A DNA stretch of 47,630 nucleotides, taken from contig QILI01000062.1 of assembly GCA_003233305.1 (NCBI GenBank), positions 1 through 47,630 on the forward strand, written 5' to 3'. The position numbers were made by a program, and so were the translations under genes. The notes beneath the pieces were generated by a model, which was not told the origin of the DNA, made no database searches, and saw only the letters and a list, made by a program, of their open reading frames with translations. This DNA comes from Mizugakiibacter sp. Lineage in GTDB: Bacteria; Pseudomonadota; Gammaproteobacteria; Xanthomonadales; Rhodanobacteraceae. Shown here piece by piece: positions 1 through 7,379 of this stretch; within the stretch, counting starts at the first letter, position 1, and every line of letters starts with the position of its first letter.

Positions 1-782
1 GTCTCGGCGTACATGGACTCGGCTTGTGGGGACCGAACTGGGCCAATGCAGAGGCCCTGAGGACCTGGCTGCAAACACCTACTGCCACCCTGTCTACAGC
101 AGCACGCTCTCTCCCGCCCGCTACCTGTCTGGCACCTGCTGATCGGCGCCGGGCGCCCCCAACAGTGCGCCTGGCCCTGGAGGTCGCAGCCCAAGCCGCG
201 GCGGGCCACCCAGACCTTCCGGCAGTGTTTCTCAGTGTTTACGGCGATATGGCCAATACTGACGTTATTCTCCATACTTTGGCCGAGTCACCGCGTGATA
301 TCTCTCCGACCCGCTTTACTCATTCGGTACACAATGCAGCGGCCGGCTACTGGAGCATGGCCAGCGGCAGCCGCGCAGGCATGTACGCGCTGGGCACTGA
401 CCGCAATGGCTTCGCTACGGGACTGCTGGCCGCCGCCCTACAGGCCCAGGCCGAGGGCAACGCTTTGTTTGTGGCTTATGAAACCGCCAGCAGTGGTCCG
501 CAAGCCGAGATCACCCGGGTACCCGTCGACCTGGGCTGCGCCTTGCGACTCGGCACCGAGCAGGGTGCCGTGCCCAGACTGCATCTGCGGGTTCTGCAAG
601 GACAGGGCAAAACCACCTTGCCGGTAGATCAACGCCTGCATAGCCTGTGTCACCAACATCCTGCGGCCCATGCTCTGGGCCTTTTTGAGGCCCTGCTCAC
701 CACAACAGGCCATAAATCCTTCACCTGGCCGCTCGGCTCTGGCACCCTGCTACACATTGAACTGGAAAAACCCAGCCTATGA
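1..782 (+). CDS. Beta-ketoacyl synthase-like chain-length-factor protein of an aryl-polyene cluster (5' partial)
   Basis: This gene is cut by the left edge. The frame is open from base 3, and the codons before the first possible start (TTG at 24) read as a plausible N-terminus (…HGLGLWGPNW), so the true start is a little to the left of the window. The product resembles the 'beta-ketoacyl synthase chain length factor' proteins (Ketoacyl-synt_2 type) of APE/xanthomonadin loci. It has the thiolase-like stretch THSVHNAAAGYWS and a following AAALQAQAEG helix, but no obvious catalytic Cys-His-His set. In the family such proteins pair with an active ketosynthase and set polyene chain length. The stop overlaps the next start (ATGA at 779-782), so the two genes are translationally coupled. 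Family assignment is good; exact role is inferred from context. Confidence 0.8.
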   Translation, partial: LGVHGLGLWGPNWANAEALRTWLQTPTATLSTAARSLPPATCLAPADRRRAPPTVRLALEVAAQAAAGHPDLPAVFLSVYGDMANTDVILHTLAESPRDISPTRFTHSVHNAAAGYWSMASGSRAGMYALGTDRNGFATGLLAAALQAQAEGNALFVAYETASSGPQAEITRVPVDLGCALRLGTEQGAVPRLHLRVLQGQGKTTLPVDQRLHSLCHQHPAAHALGLFEALLTTTGHKSFTWPLGSGTLLHIELEKPSL

Positions 783-1585
783 CGGTATCTCTCCAACCCC
801 ACTTCGCCGTGGTGATTCCAGCTCTCAATGAGGAGCGTAGCATCCGCGAAGTCGTGCGTTCGGCACTGGCAACCTCGGCCCAGGTGATCGTGATCGTGAT
901 CGACGACGGCTCCACCGACCGTACGGTCGAGTGCATCCAGGATCTGCCTATCACCCTGATTCAACATCCGCACCCGCTGGGTAAAGGAGCAGGGCTGCGT
1001 GACGGCTTTCGCAAAGCCCAGGAGCTCGGCTGTACGGCTGTAGTCAGCATGGATGGGGATGGTCAGCATCTGGCCGCGGACATCCCCCGGCTGGTCGCAG
1101 CTGCCAAGCTGTACCCGCACCACATCATTATTGGGGCCCGTATCAAGGACCGCGAACAGCAACCCCGCGGTCGACGCCGTGCTAATGCGGTGGCCGACTG
1201 GGGAATCTCTGCCGCCTGCGGGGTGGCCGTCGCCGACACCCAGAGTGGGCAGCGTTATTACCCCGCTGAGGTCCTCACCCTGGCCGATCTCGAAGCTGAG
1301 GATTTCGTGTTTGAGGCGGCCCTACTGATTGCCGCCTGCCGTGAATTGAACATGGGGGTGGTTTCCGTACCGATCGCCTCTCGCTACGAGGGAACGTTTC
1401 GTAGCAGTCATTTCCGACCGGTACAGGATGTCACCCGTATCACCGTATTTACGGTCGGCCGGATTCTACACTACGGAAACTTTCTGACGTATTACCGACG
1501 CTCGCGCAAACAAGCGCCGATCATTGTTGATCCACCCCCGGTCACCCCCACTCGCGCCCCCGACCAGCTGCGCTCCAGCGGCTGA
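779..1585 (+). CDS. Family 2 glycosyltransferase (aryl-polyene cluster)
   Basis: A 268-residue GT-A fold glycosyltransferase. The N-terminus has VVIPALNEE, then DDGSTD at residues 42-47 and DGDGQH at 92-97 (the DxD-type metal/nucleotide-sugar site), followed by DTQSGQR at 153-159, which matches the conserved acceptor-site motif of dolichyl-phosphate-mannose-synthase-like GT2 enzymes. There is no C-terminal membrane domain, so it is probably cytosolic or peripheral. The start overlaps the stop of the preceding chain-length-factor gene by four bases. GT2 genes recur in aryl-polyene loci, where they are thought to help attach the polyene to its lipid or sugar anchor; that role here is inferred from position. 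It is the last gene of the plus-strand arm. Confidence 0.85.
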   Translation: MTVSLQPHFAVVIPALNEERSIREVVRSALATSAQVIVIVIDDGSTDRTVECIQDLPITLIQHPHPLGKGAGLRDGFRKAQELGCTAVVSMDGDGQHLAADIPRLVAAAKLYPHHIIIGARIKDREQQPRGRRRANAVADWGISAACGVAVADTQSGQRYYPAEVLTLADLEAEDFVFEAALLIAACRELNMGVVSVPIASRYEGTFRSSHFRPVQDVTRITVFTVGRILHYGNFLTYYRRSRKQAPIIVDPPPVTPTRAPDQLRSSG

Positions 1586-1720
1586 AGGCCCGCTACCGTA
1601 ATCAGAACCTCCTTGCCCTGACTCCGCGCCACGCACCACGGCCATGGACAAGCACGCCGCTTCTCATTCGTCATTCCCACGCAAGCAGAGGTATCCACCC
1701 GAGCCGGAACACGGTTGAGG

Positions 1721-1771
1721 CTTGCTCGGACGCTGCCGCCACAGCGTGGATCCCGGGTCGGCGCCCGGGAT
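1721..1771. repeat. Dispersed palindromic intergenic repeat, copy A
   Basis: A 51-base unit that aligns without gaps to 13856-13906, with 43 of 51 bases identical by hand count. Its 3' half is a perfect 8-bp hairpin, ATCCCGGG (1750-1757) / CCCGGGAT (1764-1771), with a six-base loop. A degenerate third fragment (CCGGGATGACGAGAC) lies near 2555. It resembles REP-type repeats scattered between genes in many proteobacteria. Confidence 0.75.
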
Positions 1772-1874
1772 AACGAGACGGGGGCACCGCGCACCACGGC
1801 AAAGGACGAGCCGGCCACACCCGCATCATTGTCATTCTCGCGCAAGCTTAATCCCGCCTAAGTGGTCTCTACAT

Positions 1875-1884
1875 TGTAGCTACA
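1875..1884. promoter_or_regulatory. Perfect 10-bp palindrome upstream of mazE (candidate operator)
   Basis: TGTAGCTACA is perfectly self-complementary and lies 60 bases before the mazE start. MazE-type antitoxins generally bind palindromes in their own promoter, so this is a candidate operator together with the inverted repeat at 1908-1928. Binding is inferred. Confidence 0.4.
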
Positions 1885-1907
1885 TATCTTGGGACCGACT
1901 GATGTAA

Positions 1908-1928
1908 TGTATCGACACTGACGATACA
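1908..1928. promoter_or_regulatory. 7-bp inverted repeat before mazE (candidate MazE operator)
   Basis: TGTATCG (1908-1914) and CGATACA (1922-1928) form perfect arms around a seven-base spacer. The element ends three bases before the Shine-Dalgarno-like CTGGAGA (1931-1937) of mazE. A repressor here would block transcription initiation or early elongation, as expected for an autoregulated toxin-antitoxin operon. Confidence 0.45.
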
Positions 1929-1943
1929 AACTGGAGACATCCT

Positions 1944-2186
1944 ATGCGCGTCACTATCAAGAAATGGGGCCATAGCGCTGCAGTGCGTATCCCCAGCGGG
2001 ATCATGCAAACCACGAATCTGCAACTGGATGCGGCGATGGATATTCGTGAGGAGGGGGGGTGCATCATTATTGAACCGATCCGGCCAAACCTTTATGACA
2101 TCGACCAACTTGTCGACAGTATCACACCAGAAAATCTGCATGCCAAAGTTGATTTTGGTACGGCTGTCGGTAAGGAAATTCTTTGA
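1944..2186 (+). CDS. mazE: MazE/AbrB-type antitoxin
   Basis: An 80-residue SpoVT/AbrB-fold antitoxin. The N-terminus MRVTIKKWGHSAAVRIP is the typical MazE swapped-hairpin DNA-binding start, and the C-terminal half, acidic and probably flexible, would wrap the toxin. The ATG at 1944 has an upstream CTGGAGA ribosome site. The stop TGA (2184-2186) shares one base with the ATG of the toxin gene, so the pair is translationally coupled. Two palindromes upstream fit autoregulation. Antitoxin neutralisation of the adjacent ribonuclease is established for the family. Confidence 0.9.
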   Translation: MRVTIKKWGHSAAVRIPSGIMQTTNLQLDAAMDIREEGGCIIIEPIRPNLYDIDQLVDSITPENLHAKVDFGTAVGKEIL

Positions 2187-2524
2187 TGGTGCGCCGCTAT
2201 GTTCCTGACGCGGGTGACGTAATCTGGCTACACTTCAGTCCCCAAGCCGGCCATGAACAGGCGGGGCACAGGCCCGCCGTGGTTTTAAGCCCAGCCGGCT
2301 ACAACGAGAAAACAGGCCTCATGCTCTGTTGCCCGATGACAACCCCGGTCAAAGACTATCCGTTTGAGGTTGTGGTTTCTGGAAAACGATCCGGGGTGGC
2401 ACTCGCTGACCAGGTAAAGAGCGTTGACTGGGTCGTCCGTAAGGCTAGCTACAAGGGTAAGGTAAGCCACCAGGAACTGGCAGAGATTCGAGCCAAGGTC
2501 AAGGCGCTGATTGGTAAGAGTTGA
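2186..2524 (+). CDS. mazF: MazF-type endoribonuclease toxin
   Basis: A 112-residue PemK/MazF-family toxin, which cleaves RNA at short sequence motifs. It begins VRRYVPDAGDVIWLHFSPQAGHEQAGHRPAVV, in which the GDVIWL strand and the RPAVVLSP strand are the family signatures; SVDWVVRKA later corresponds to the conserved strand carrying the catalytic-site residues. The length is normal. I use the ATG at 2186, which overlaps the antitoxin stop as TGATG; a TTG one codon earlier is possible. No frameshift is seen, so the toxin should be active. Confidence 0.9.
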   Translation: MVRRYVPDAGDVIWLHFSPQAGHEQAGHRPAVVLSPAGYNEKTGLMLCCPMTTPVKDYPFEVVVSGKRSGVALADQVKSVDWVVRKASYKGKVSHQELAEIRAKVKALIGKS

Positions 2525-2675
2525 GGAGATGCTGGCAAGGATTCCAGGGGCTGGGTCCGGGATGACGAGACATGTTATGGCGCCCGCCGATTGGATCCAG
2601 GTCCGGATAACCTAAATGGGGGAGGCAGTGCAATGATTTCCCAGCTGGATAGCACGTGTTGCCGCCGAACTCGGG

Positions 2676-3263
2676 TCAGGCGGGGTGCCGACCACCCAAC
2701 TCACAATGCCGGAAACAATCGCTGCTGTGATCGTTGACCATACCCACTGCCTGCATCAGGGCATAGCAGATTGTCGGCCCGACAAAGCGGTAACCGCGGT
2801 GTTTCAACTCGCGGCTCAAAGCCTCCGATTCCGGGCTTGAGGCAGGCACCTCACTCTGTCCACGCCAGGCGTTCTGCAGGGGTCGGCCATCGACAAACTT
2901 CCACAGCAGGCCGGCAAAGCCACCCGGCTGCCCGTGGATGTCCAGAAAGATTCGCGCATTGCTGATCGCCGCCAGGATTTTCAGTCGGTTGCGCACGATG
3001 CCGGTATCCTGCAACAGACGCTGCACATCAGCGGCGCCGAACTCGGCAATGCGCACGGCATCGAAACCGACGAAAGCCCGTCGATAGCCTTCACGGCGAT
3101 GCAAAATGGTCGCCCAGGACAAGCCGGCCTGGGCCCCTTCCAAAATCAGCATTTCAAACAAATGCGTATCTTGGTAACAGGGCACGCCCCATTCTTCGTC
3201 GTGGTAGGCGACATACAGGGGATCGTGCTCCGGAACCCAGCCACAGCGCACGACTCGGTTCAT
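2676..3263 (-). CDS. tag: DNA-3-methyladenine glycosylase I
   Basis: A 195-residue Tag enzyme that removes 3-methyladenine from alkylated DNA to start base-excision repair. The N-terminal CGWV…DPLYVAYHDEEWGVP block, LEGAQAGLSW (catalytic-region Glu42) and GYRFVGPTICYALMQAVGMVNDH all match the family. The structural zinc ligands are present: Cys7, His21, His179 and Cys183. The start ATG (3263) overlaps the stop of the FabG-like gene by four bases, so tag is translated as the last member of the aryl-polyene operon. That is an odd partner, and sharing may be opportunistic. Convergent with mazF, 151 bases away. Confidence 0.95.
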   Translation of the reverse strand: MNRVVRCGWVPEHDPLYVAYHDEEWGVPCYQDTHLFEMLILEGAQAGLSWATILHRREGYRRAFVGFDAVRIAEFGAADVQRLLQDTGIVRNRLKILAAISNARIFLDIHGQPGGFAGLLWKFVDGRPLQNAWRGQSEVPASSPESEALSRELKHRGYRFVGPTICYALMQAVGMVNDHSSDCFRHCELGGRHPA

Positions 3264-3991
3264 GCCATGCCGCCGTTAATGCCAATCACCTGACCGTTGA
3301 TGTAACCGGCCAGATCCGAACACAGAAACGCCACCAGTGCCGCCACCTCCTCGGGAGTGCCGGCCCGGGCCGCGGGTACCAGGGCCTTGATCTGTTGCGG
3401 ACTGAAAGCCGCCTCACTCATGCGCGAGGTAACCACCCCCGGGGCCACTACATTGGCGCTGATGCCCCGGCTGGCCATCTCCCTGGCCAACGATTTGACG
3501 GCGCCGTGCAAGCCGGCCTTGGCTGCGGCGTAGTTACTCTGCCCGCGGTTGCCCAATACCGCGGCCACCGAACTCAGCGCCACAATCCGCCCGAAGTGCG
3601 CCCGGGCCATCGGTAGCAGCAGGGGTTGGCAAACCCGGAAAAAACCGTGCAACGATACCTCGATCACCTGCAGCCACTGGGCTTCAGCCATGCCGGCCAT
3701 GGGGGCGTCATGGTGAATCCCCGCCGCATGCACCAGGCCCAGGATCGGTCCCTGCTCGAGTGCCGTGGCAAGTGCCGTCCGAGTCTCTTCGGCATCTGCC
3801 AGGTCACATTGCAGACAACGGGCCATCCCACCGTGGGCCTCGATCGAAGCAGCCAGGGTATCGGCCTGCTGTCGGTTACGATGCGCATGCAGCAGCAACT
3901 GCCAGCCTTGTTCGGCCAAGGCCCTGGCAATCGCCTTGCCAAGATCGCCACTGGCCCCGGTGATGAGCATGCGTCGGGATGGTTCATGCAT
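3260..3991 (-). CDS. 3-oxoacyl-ACP reductase (FabG-like SDR) of the aryl-polyene cluster
   Basis: A 243-residue short-chain dehydrogenase expected to reduce the 3-ketoacyl-ACP intermediates of polyene elongation with NADPH. Visible are the cofactor motif TGASGDLG (11-18), the NNAG-equivalent HAAG (88-91), catalytic Ser141 and the Tyr154-x3-Lys158 pair in NYAAAKAG. The Asn of the SDR catalytic tetrad appears to be Ser113 (EVSLHGFF). The ATG at 3991 has AGAGGA eight bases upstream; a downstream Met8 is an alternative. It follows the dehydratase gene by 12 bases and overlaps tag by four. It corresponds to the ketoreductase of known APE loci. Confidence 0.88.
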   Translation of the reverse strand: MHEPSRRMLITGASGDLGKAIARALAEQGWQLLLHAHRNRQQADTLAASIEAHGGMARCLQCDLADAEETRTALATALEQGPILGLVHAAGIHHDAPMAGMAEAQWLQVIEVSLHGFFRVCQPLLLPMARAHFGRIVALSSVAAVLGNRGQSNYAAAKAGLHGAVKSLAREMASRGISANVVAPGVVTSRMSEAAFSPQQIKALVPAARAGTPEEVAALVAFLCSDLAGYINGQVIGINGGMA

Positions 3992-4003
3992 ACAAAATCC
4001 TCT

Positions 4004-4435
4004 TTAGATGGCCAAGGCAATCAAGGCCCGACCCTCGGCCAAGCACTGCCCGCGCTGGGCAATACGAAACATGTACAAGGCCGCAGCGGCATCACTGTGC
4101 ACCCGCCAAACCTGAATATCCAGCACTGCCGGATCGCTGACCCAGCAACATGCAAGCCGCACCTCGCGTAAGGCGACCAGCAATCCGGGCGGCGGCCGGA
4201 TCCCGCAGGACCGGGCTTGCAGCGCACCATGCACGGCTGCCGCCTGGGCACCGTATTCACACAGATGTACCGCTCGCAACCCGGCGTCCGAACGCAATGG
4301 ATTGGATGCCTGGGCATGCTGATGGCTGCGGCCCAACAGATGCTCCGCATCCCATTCCAGTACCTCGTCGAGCAGGCACATGGCCCCCGTATGAGGAATC
4401 AGGGCTTGCCAGTCGGCGCGCGGCAAAGGCTTCAC
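4004..4435 (-). CDS. ApeP-like 3-hydroxyacyl-ACP dehydratase (hotdog fold)
   Basis: A 143-residue protein of the dehydratase family specific to aryl-polyene clusters. LIPHTGAMCLLDEV at the N-terminus and HLCEYGAQAAAVHG in the central helix are the recognisable signatures; the NPLR segment between them is also typical. It probably dehydrates 3-hydroxyacyl-ACP, possibly as a partner of the FabZ-like protein encoded at 8271-8567. The start ATG overlaps the stop of the MMPL exporter gene (ATGA, 4432-4435). Confidence 0.82.
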   Translation of the reverse strand: MKPLPRADWQALIPHTGAMCLLDEVLEWDAEHLLGRSHQHAQASNPLRSDAGLRAVHLCEYGAQAAAVHGALQARSCGIRPPPGLLVALREVRLACCWVSDPAVLDIQVWRVHSDAAAALYMFRIAQRGQCLAEGRALIALAI

Positions 4436-6756
4436 GGTTTCTGCTCCGTGGACTCCGTATGCGGCCGGGCCAGCAACAACGATAGACAGAAATGAAACAA
4501 CACCCCCAGCCCCACGCTAACACCGATTGCCCGTAGCACCGGTAGCGAGGACCAAGCCAGCATGCCAAATACCAGCAGCGCGGTCAGTACACACATCAAC
4601 GTGGCATGTAGGGTACGCAAGCGATCCCTTGGATCCTCGGGATCACGATGAAAAAACAATGCGTAATGCAGCCCGAGACCCGCCGCCAGCATCAGGGCAA
4701 CCAGGTGGAACAGGTTCAGCGCTACGCCCGCTCCCCGCAGCACGGCCAGCACCAGGAACGTTGCCAATAACATGGGGGTCAGTACCTGTACTGCACCACG
4801 CAGGCTACGCAATCCCACTGCGACCACCATGCCTAGTAGCAGCGTGGCCACCAACAGGGCCTGCAGGATCCGCGTTCGATAGGCCGCAACCAGGGATTCC
4901 GAGGCCGCCTTAAGGTCGAGTAAGCGCACTGCACCATGACTGGCCTGGCGCAGCCCCTCGAAAGCGTGTGTGTCGCGCAGTCCACTCAACGTGGCCAGCC
5001 CGTACCAAACCGTTCCCCGTTGTACCAGTATGCTGGACAATAATGGCCCGAACGGCGTCTTCTCGAACATGGCAGGCGTCATCGGCGGGAGCTGGCGGGC
5101 GCGCTCAACGGCTTGCACAAAGGGCTGGAATAACCCGGCCCGGAACGGCAATCCCCGTTCGGCCTGCTGCAAGGCGGCCTGCAACTGACTCCGATCCGGC
5201 AGGCGTGCCTGACGGGCCCGCTGGGTGGCCACACTGGGCAGATAACGGGAGGGTAGACTCACCGAACGCACCGCGCCTTGGTGTTCCAGGGCGCGCACCA
5301 GCGGCGCGATGTGTTCGGACAAGCTCAGCACTGCTTGAGCGGTTGGTGCCTGCAAGACCAGCAGATAACGCACATCAGGGGCTCCCAAAGCGGCCCGTAA
5401 TCGTGCATCGCGCTGCAGCAACCCCTGGGGGGCCGGGGTCAGCGCCGCCAGGTTGTTCTGCCAAAAAGGTCCTGGGGCCAGCCCCACTGTTAATCCTCCG
5501 GCTAGTAATAGCAACCAGGGCAGCCACCGTGGACGTGGCAAGCCTCGCAGCCACCTGGCCAGGCTCGCCAAGCCCGGCGTATCCACGGCATCGTGAAAGT
5601 GTCGCGGTAACAGTGGTGGCAGCAGGTAGCGGGTGCATAAACCAGCGACCAACAGCCCGGTGATGGTAAACACAGCAAGCTGCTGCAAACCCGGTACCGA
5701 GGATGCAAAAAAGGCTAGGAAGGCGATCGCCGCCGAAGCGATGGCAATACGCAAGGTCGGCCACAAAGCCCGTACACTGGGCAACGGATCCTCACCGGCC
5801 CGGCGTTGGCTCAACACTCGAATCGGATACTCCTGGGCAATCCCCAGCAAGGTGAAGCCGAAGGCCAGGGTGATCCCGTGCACGCTTGAAAACCCCAGCT
5901 CCAGTGCCGCCAGTCCGGCCAACGCCGCACTAAGGATGGGTAGGGCAATCAGGCCGATACTGGCGAAACTGCGATAGGCAAGTAACAGCAAGGCCAGAAA
6001 CCCCAGCATATCCACCAGGCCGATGATGTCGGATTCGTGGCGCGTGCGGGCATCTACAGCCACCGCAATGGGCCCGGTCCCGGCCAATTCAAGACGGGCC
6101 TTGCCCACATCCGGAAGTGCTGCGAAGTGGGCTCGTACCGCAGCCATCGTCCGGCGTTGGGCGGCAATATCAAAGCCCCCCGCACGGGTTTCCACCAGTA
6201 ACAGTGCCCGACCGTGGGCAAACCACACGCCATGCTGCAATCGAGGTGCCGCCACAGGTTTCCAGCGCTCTGCCAACTGCAGGGTTTGCAGGGTTGGGTC
6301 GCTGGGCAGAAGTGGCTTGAGCAAGCCCGCTGCAGGTGAGCCGAGGTCCTCTAAGCGCTGTTGTAACTGGGCATGCAGATAGCTGGCATCCAGGCGTTGA
6401 TGGTCCAGCGCCGGACTTAACAGATAGCGATACGGCAATAGGCTGGGGGCGATCGAGACCAGGGTATTTTCACCATTGAGCACGCGGGTAAAACGTGAAT
6501 CAGCCCGCATGACTGTGGCAAGTTGCTGGCTGAGTTCGGCCAAACGCGTGACGGCAGCACCACGGATCGACAACATCAGTAAGCGCGAACCCGGGCCCTG
6601 GCCAATTTCATTCAGCAGCAGCCTCTGCTGAGCGGTACGCGCCGGTGGCATGAAAGCCCGTAAGTCGGTGCTGATCCGCAGGTGCGTCACCACCGCAATA
6701 CCCAGCAGGGCCAGCACCAGCAGCCAGGCCCCCAGTACCCACCACCTGGAGTTCAT
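4432..6756 (-). CDS. MMPL/RND-family exporter of the aryl-polyene cluster
   Basis: A 774-residue inner-membrane transporter with the MMPL layout: one N-terminal helix (WWVLGAWLLVLALLGIAVVTHL), a large periplasmic loop, a cluster of about five helices, then a second helix, loop and helix cluster. Halves of this kind form the two-repeat RND fold driven by the proton gradient. In aryl-polyene loci the equivalent gene is thought to move the lipid-linked polyene toward the outer membrane. I start at ATG 6756, which overlaps the stop of the LolA-like gene as ATGA; an upstream TTG at 6771 is less likely. Its stop overlaps the next start. Substrate is inferred. Confidence 0.85.
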   Translation of the reverse strand: MNSRWWVLGAWLLVLALLGIAVVTHLRISTDLRAFMPPARTAQQRLLLNEIGQGPGSRLLMLSIRGAAVTRLAELSQQLATVMRADSRFTRVLNGENTLVSIAPSLLPYRYLLSPALDHQRLDASYLHAQLQQRLEDLGSPAAGLLKPLLPSDPTLQTLQLAERWKPVAAPRLQHGVWFAHGRALLLVETRAGGFDIAAQRRTMAAVRAHFAALPDVGKARLELAGTGPIAVAVDARTRHESDIIGLVDMLGFLALLLLAYRSFASIGLIALPILSAALAGLAALELGFSSVHGITLAFGFTLLGIAQEYPIRVLSQRRAGEDPLPSVRALWPTLRIAIASAAIAFLAFFASSVPGLQQLAVFTITGLLVAGLCTRYLLPPLLPRHFHDAVDTPGLASLARWLRGLPRPRWLPWLLLLAGGLTVGLAPGPFWQNNLAALTPAPQGLLQRDARLRAALGAPDVRYLLVLQAPTAQAVLSLSEHIAPLVRALEHQGAVRSVSLPSRYLPSVATQRARQARLPDRSQLQAALQQAERGLPFRAGLFQPFVQAVERARQLPPMTPAMFEKTPFGPLLSSILVQRGTVWYGLATLSGLRDTHAFEGLRQASHGAVRLLDLKAASESLVAAYRTRILQALLVATLLLGMVVAVGLRSLRGAVQVLTPMLLATFLVLAVLRGAGVALNLFHLVALMLAAGLGLHYALFFHRDPEDPRDRLRTLHATLMCVLTALLVFGMLAWSSLPVLRAIGVSVGLGVLFHFCLSLLLARPHTESTEQKP

Positions 6757-7379
6757 GGTGCAGCAGCACAAAGCCGCACCAGTGCTGCGGGTGTCAAGGG
6801 CTTGGGTAGCCGGGCATGACCGAGGACGCCCAGCAGGGTGAAGCTGGTGTCGCCGTCGGTATCATCAACCCGCATGCAGCGTAGTGCGGTTCCATCACCA
6901 TCAATATTCAGAGCCTGGATCTGTCGAGCCACCTTGGCGTCACGCGGGCGCAGGTTCAGCGTCCAGGAGGTCGGGTTACCCCAGACCCGCGCCTCGAAAC
7001 GTTGCAGCAATTGTGTAGGCCGACCGGCCAGTAAAGCCGTGAAGCTTATCAACAAATCGCGTAGCTGGGGAGCGCGGTCCAATGAAAAATGTCGTGGAGC
7101 CTGCCCCGACCGGGTGACCGTAATCTGACCGCTGTTGATCTCGCTGCGTTCTCGGTAGGGCGAAACCACCGTACGCTGCAAGTGGCTACCCCCCAACCAG
7201 GCCAACTCACCGCGCAATATCAACGGCCGATCCAGCACATTCATGAAACGTACTTCAATGAAAGCGGTGCGTGCCGGAACCGGTTGTGCCAGGCTCCGAA
7301 CCAGGGCCTCAGGCGAGATGGCCGCGCTCGCCGGTAGGCTCAGCAGCAGCAAGACCAAGATCGCCAGTAGCCTGTACAT
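6753..7379 (-). CDS. Periplasmic LolA-like carrier protein (aryl-polyene cluster)
   Basis: A 208-residue secreted protein. The signal peptide MYRLLAILVLLLLSLPASA is followed by a LolA/LolB-like beta-rich body with GELAWLGGSHLQRTV and LQRFEARVWGNPTSWTLNLRP. LolA folds carry lipids across the periplasm; here the likely cargo is the acylated aryl polyene, by analogy with the LolA-like protein of known APE loci. The ORF is open upstream to 7454, but the signal peptide fixes the start at 7379. That start still lies inside the 3' end of the acyltransferase gene, giving a 71-base out-of-frame overlap. The stop overlaps the MMPL start by four bases. Confidence 0.78.
   Translation of the reverse strand: MYRLLAILVLLLLSLPASAAISPEALVRSLAQPVPARTAFIEVRFMNVLDRPLILRGELAWLGGSHLQRTVVSPYRERSEINSGQITVTRSGQAPRHFSLDRAPQLRDLLISFTALLAGRPTQLLQRFEARVWGNPTSWTLNLRPRDAKVARQIQALNIDGDGTALRCMRVDDTDGDTSFTLLGVLGHARLPKPLTPAALVRLCAAAP

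Larger units (their letters stand above)
1586..1943. other. Intergenic mosaic of dispersed repeats ahead of mazEF
   Basis: No convincing gene. The stretch contains a perfect hairpin of the GGATCCCGGG family (1750-1771). Two short repeat fragments flank it, beginning near 1670 (TCATTCCCACGCAAG) and near 1829 (GTCATTCTCGCGCAAG). Both look like pieces of the common proteobacterial intergenic GTCATTCC…GCAAG repeats. The right 80 bases carry the palindromes before mazE. Short ORFs here have no recognisable product. Confidence 0.6.

Noticed and set aside
4968-5663. 231-residue plus-strand ORF opposite the MMPL exporter
   Set aside because: Pro/Ala/Arg-rich shadow translation typical of the antisense of a GC-rich membrane protein.
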